Positions 62,272 to 64,000 of a stretch of 64,000 bases of DNA are shown here, one piece after another. How positions within the stretch are numbered: position 1 is the stretch's first letter; every line of letters begins with the position of its first letter. A program made the position numbers and the translations under genes. The notes under the pieces were generated by a model. That model saw only the letters and a program-made list of their open reading frames with translations, did not search any database and was not told the DNA's origin. The DNA lies in assembly GCA_963758845.1 (NCBI GenBank), contig CAVWWX010000002.1, positions 248,001 through 312,000 of the forward strand. The letters are read 5' to 3'. The stretch comes from JBDTSW01 sp963758845 (GTDB lineage: Bacteria; Actinomycetota; Thermoleophilia; Solirubrobacterales; 70-9).

Positions 62272-63048
62272 TTAGCCCGAGCCTTCAGGGGCGGGCTCGG
62301 AGGGGTGGATCTCCTTGGGCTCGCCGAAGCGCCTCGCGAGCACGACGCTGGCCTCGTACAGCAGGACCAGCGGGATCATGATCAGGATCATCGAGACGGG
62401 GTCGCCCCCGGGCAGGGCCGCGGCGACGATCGAGATGATCAGGATCGCGTAGCGGCGGTTCGACGCCAGCTGCGCGGGCGTCACGACCCCCAGCCGGCAC
62501 AGTGTGAGCAAAGCGATCGGCATCTGGAACAGCAGGCCGAGGACCACGGTCAGGATCCCGAGGAAGCCGTAGTACTCCTTGGCGCGGAGCTGGGTGTTGA
62601 AGTTGGCTTCGTTGAAGCTCAAGAGGAAGCTGATCGCCGCCGGCATCACCACGAAGTAGGCGAACGCGATGCCCGCCAAAAACAGCAGCGGCATCGCGAG
62701 CAGGTACGGGAAGACGACCTGCTTCTCCTGCGGGGAGAAGGCCGGGATCACGAACGCGTAGAGCTGGTACAGGATCACCGGCAGCGACAGGATCATCGCG
62801 CCGTAGGCCGAGACCTCGACCGTGGTGAAGAACGGCTCGGTCGGCGACAGCGTCAGGAGCTCGTCGATCCTGTTGTCCGGCAGGGGCCAGTTGAAGATGT
62901 CGAGCATCAGGCCGTCCTGCCAGAAGCACAGCGCGAACGCCACGCCGAAGGCGACCAGCGAGAGGATGATGCGTGAGCGGAGCTCGTCGAGGTGCTCGAC
63001 GAGTGTCAACCGGTCGTCGTGACCGATCGCGGCCCGGGTCCGGGCCAT
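62272..63048 (-). CDS. tatC: Sec-independent (Tat) translocase protein TatC
   Basis: 258 residues with six TM segments. The N-terminal LVEHLDELRSRIILSLVAFG is the TatC signature that binds the twin-arginine signal; FFTTVEVSAYGAMILSLPVI and FSPQEKQVVFPYLLAMPLLF lie in the first and third loops. It forms the receptor complex with TatA, which lies five bases upstream. The substrate-exporting role in the locus is general. Confidence 0.95.
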   Translation of the reverse strand: MARTRAAIGHDDRLTLVEHLDELRSRIILSLVAFGVAFALCFWQDGLMLDIFNWPLPDNRIDELLTLSPTEPFFTTVEVSAYGAMILSLPVILYQLYAFVIPAFSPQEKQVVFPYLLAMPLLFLAGIAFAYFVVMPAAISFLLSFNEANFNTQLRAKEYYGFLGILTVVLGLLFQMPIALLTLCRLGVVTPAQLASNRRYAILIISIVAAALPGGDPVSMILIMIPLVLLYEASVVLARRFGEPKEIHPSEPAPEGSG

Positions 63049-63052
63049 GGCG

Positions 63053-63313
63053 CTACGCCTTGGGTTCGGCCACTACCTCAGCGTCGGCGGGCTCGTCGGC
63101 CTCGCGCGGCTGGGGGGCGGCGGCCTGAACCTCGAGCTTCGCCTGCTCTTCGCGCTTCTCGTCTTCGTCGTCGTCGTTGTCGCCGGTGATCGAGTCCTTG
63201 AACTCACGCATCCCGGTCCCCAGCGACTTGCCGAGCTCGGGCAGGCGCTTCGGACCGAACACGATCAGCGCGATCACGAGAACGATTGCGATTTGCCAGA
63301 GGCTGAAATCCAT
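63053..63313 (-). CDS. tatA: Tat translocase pore protein TatA
   Basis: 86 residues. Single N-terminal TM (WQIAIVLVIALIVFG), the PKRLPELGKSLGTGMREFKD amphipathic helix with the invariant FG, and an acidic C-tail. It oligomerises to let folded twin-arginine proteins cross the membrane. The ATG lies eight bases after a TACCAT on the minus strand. TatB is not seen in the window. Confidence 0.93.
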   Translation of the reverse strand: MDFSLWQIAIVLVIALIVFGPKRLPELGKSLGTGMREFKDSITGDNDDDEDEKREEQAKLEVQAAAPQPREADEPADAEVVAEPKA

Positions 63314-63321
63314 TACAGAGA

Positions 63322-63327
63322 ATGGTA
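63322..63327 (-). promoter_or_regulatory. Putative -10 of tatA
   Basis: TACCAT on the minus strand, eight bases before ATG 63313. Confidence 0.35.
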
Positions 63328-63349
63328 ACGGCGGCCCGGCAGGGTCGGA

Positions 63350-63943
63350 TCAATCTTCCCCGCCGGGGCGCGATCCTGCCGCGCGTGCGGGCCCGCCCTC
63401 GTAGCGCGACTCGGTCGCGTCGCGCTGGCCGTGGTAGTGGCTGCCCAGGTCCTCGTGGCCGTAGGGCCGCTCGGCGGGCGCGTCCAGGGCCATCAGGCTC
63501 AGCTGGGCGATCGGCAGGCCGGTGCGCAGGACGATCGGGACGCTGTTGAAGTTCGTGATCTCCAGTGTCAGCGTTCCCTTGAAGCCGGGATCGACGAAGC
63601 CGGCCGTCGCGTGGACGATCAGGCCAAGGCGGCCAAGACTCGATTTCCCCTCGATGCGGGCGACGATGTCGTCGGGCAGCTCCACCCACTCCTCGGTGCG
63701 TCCCAGGACGAACTCGTTGGGGTGGATGACGAACGTGTCGCCGTTTTCGACCTGGACGTGCTCGGTCAGGTCCTGCGGGGGGTCGGCGAGGTCGATCACC
63801 TGGATCCGGTGGTTGTGAAAGACGCGGAATGACGGCCCGAGCTTGAGGTCAACGCTGGCCGGCTGGACCATTGTTGGATCCCAGGGGTCAATCCTCAGCC
63901 GCTCGTCGGCCACGAGGCGGCGGATCGTGCCGTCGGATAGCAC
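63350..63943 (-). CDS. dcd: dCTP deaminase
   Basis: 197 residues from GTG 63943. LSDGTIRRLVADERLRIDPW, QPASVDLKLGPSFRVFHNHR, the active-site RIEGKSSLGRLGLIVHATAG and FVDPGFKGTLTLEITNFNSV (catalytic Glu), and SQL-like PIAQLSLMALDAP mark Dcd. Deaminates dCTP to dUTP for thymidylate synthesis; in actinobacteria some homologues also cleave the pyrophosphate. No gene is visible from 63944 to the window end. Confidence 0.92.
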   Translation of the reverse strand: MLSDGTIRRLVADERLRIDPWDPTMVQPASVDLKLGPSFRVFHNHRIQVIDLADPPQDLTEHVQVENGDTFVIHPNEFVLGRTEEWVELPDDIVARIEGKSSLGRLGLIVHATAGFVDPGFKGTLTLEITNFNSVPIVLRTGLPIAQLSLMALDAPAERPYGHEDLGSHYHGQRDATESRYEGGPARAAGSRPGGED

Positions 63944-64000
63944 CGATGTGGGGCGCACGCAGGCAGTCTGGCAGCGAAAACGGCGCCACACAGGCGTGAT

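Overview
The window is about 70% G+C chromosomal DNA with dense genes and many 1-4 base start/stop overlaps (ATGA, GTGA, TGATG). Family content points to a deep-branching actinobacterium of the Thermoleophilia (Solirubrobacterales/Gaiellales) type: MrfA-like helicase, YcaQ-like glycosylase, DtxR regulator, Tat genes, DUF6492 and LamG envelope proteins, and many start codons lying only 6-8 bases behind a TANNNT hexamer, as expected for leaderless mRNAs. The taxonomic call is inference. No phage, transposon, CRISPR or plasmid function was seen. Two tRNA genes are present: Phe-GAA and Lys-CTT.

Layout. (1) 1-4587: a tightly overlapping operon of an ABC permease (cut by the window edge), an FAD oxidoreductase, a class III aminotransferase and glycine C-acetyltransferase (kbl), probably for uptake and oxidation of an amine or amino acid. 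(2) 4574-7937: aldo/keto reductase, OB/HD nuclease-like protein, MFS exporter. (3) 7953-34879: a large surface-polysaccharide locus. It holds a flippase, O-antigen ligase/polymerase, Wzz-like chain-length protein, WecG/TagA/CpsF transferase, several GT2/GT4 glycosyltransferases, a DUF6492 protein, a secreted TIM-barrel protein, a very large PQQ-dehydrogenase/PKD/PA14 protein, a membrane LamG protein, a nucleotide-sugar cassette (two SDR epimerases, RmlC-like epimerase, DUF4910 protein, PIG-L deacetylase, glucose-1-phosphate cytidylyltransferase, C-methyltransferase), a LuxR-type regulator and the initiating polyprenyl-phosphate sugar transferase. (4) 35175-38198: ECF sigma factor, small unknown proteins, DUF1772-like and DHFR-like proteins, tRNA-Phe. 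(5) 38234-64000: mostly housekeeping genes. These include a secreted beta-propeller, MrfA-like helicase, folP, YcaQ-like glycosylase, HAD proteins, DtxR regulator, sucCD, sulfotransferase, RibD-like reductase, nucleotide-sugar dehydrogenase, SDR and D-2-hydroxyacid dehydrogenases, alkyltransferase-like protein, GST, tRNA-Lys, a two-component system, tatA/tatC and dcd.

The main caveat is reading-frame integrity. From about 12.1 to 36 kb almost every gene is broken by one or more single-base shifts, and a change of one base restores canonical family sequence each time. Genes 378-3388 and sucD (about 49415) show the same. Essential sucD being hit, and both strands being affected equally, favours uncorrected assembly errors over gene decay. 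These genes are therefore listed as CDS spanning all frames, with breakpoints given approximately. Outside this tract the reading frames are clean.
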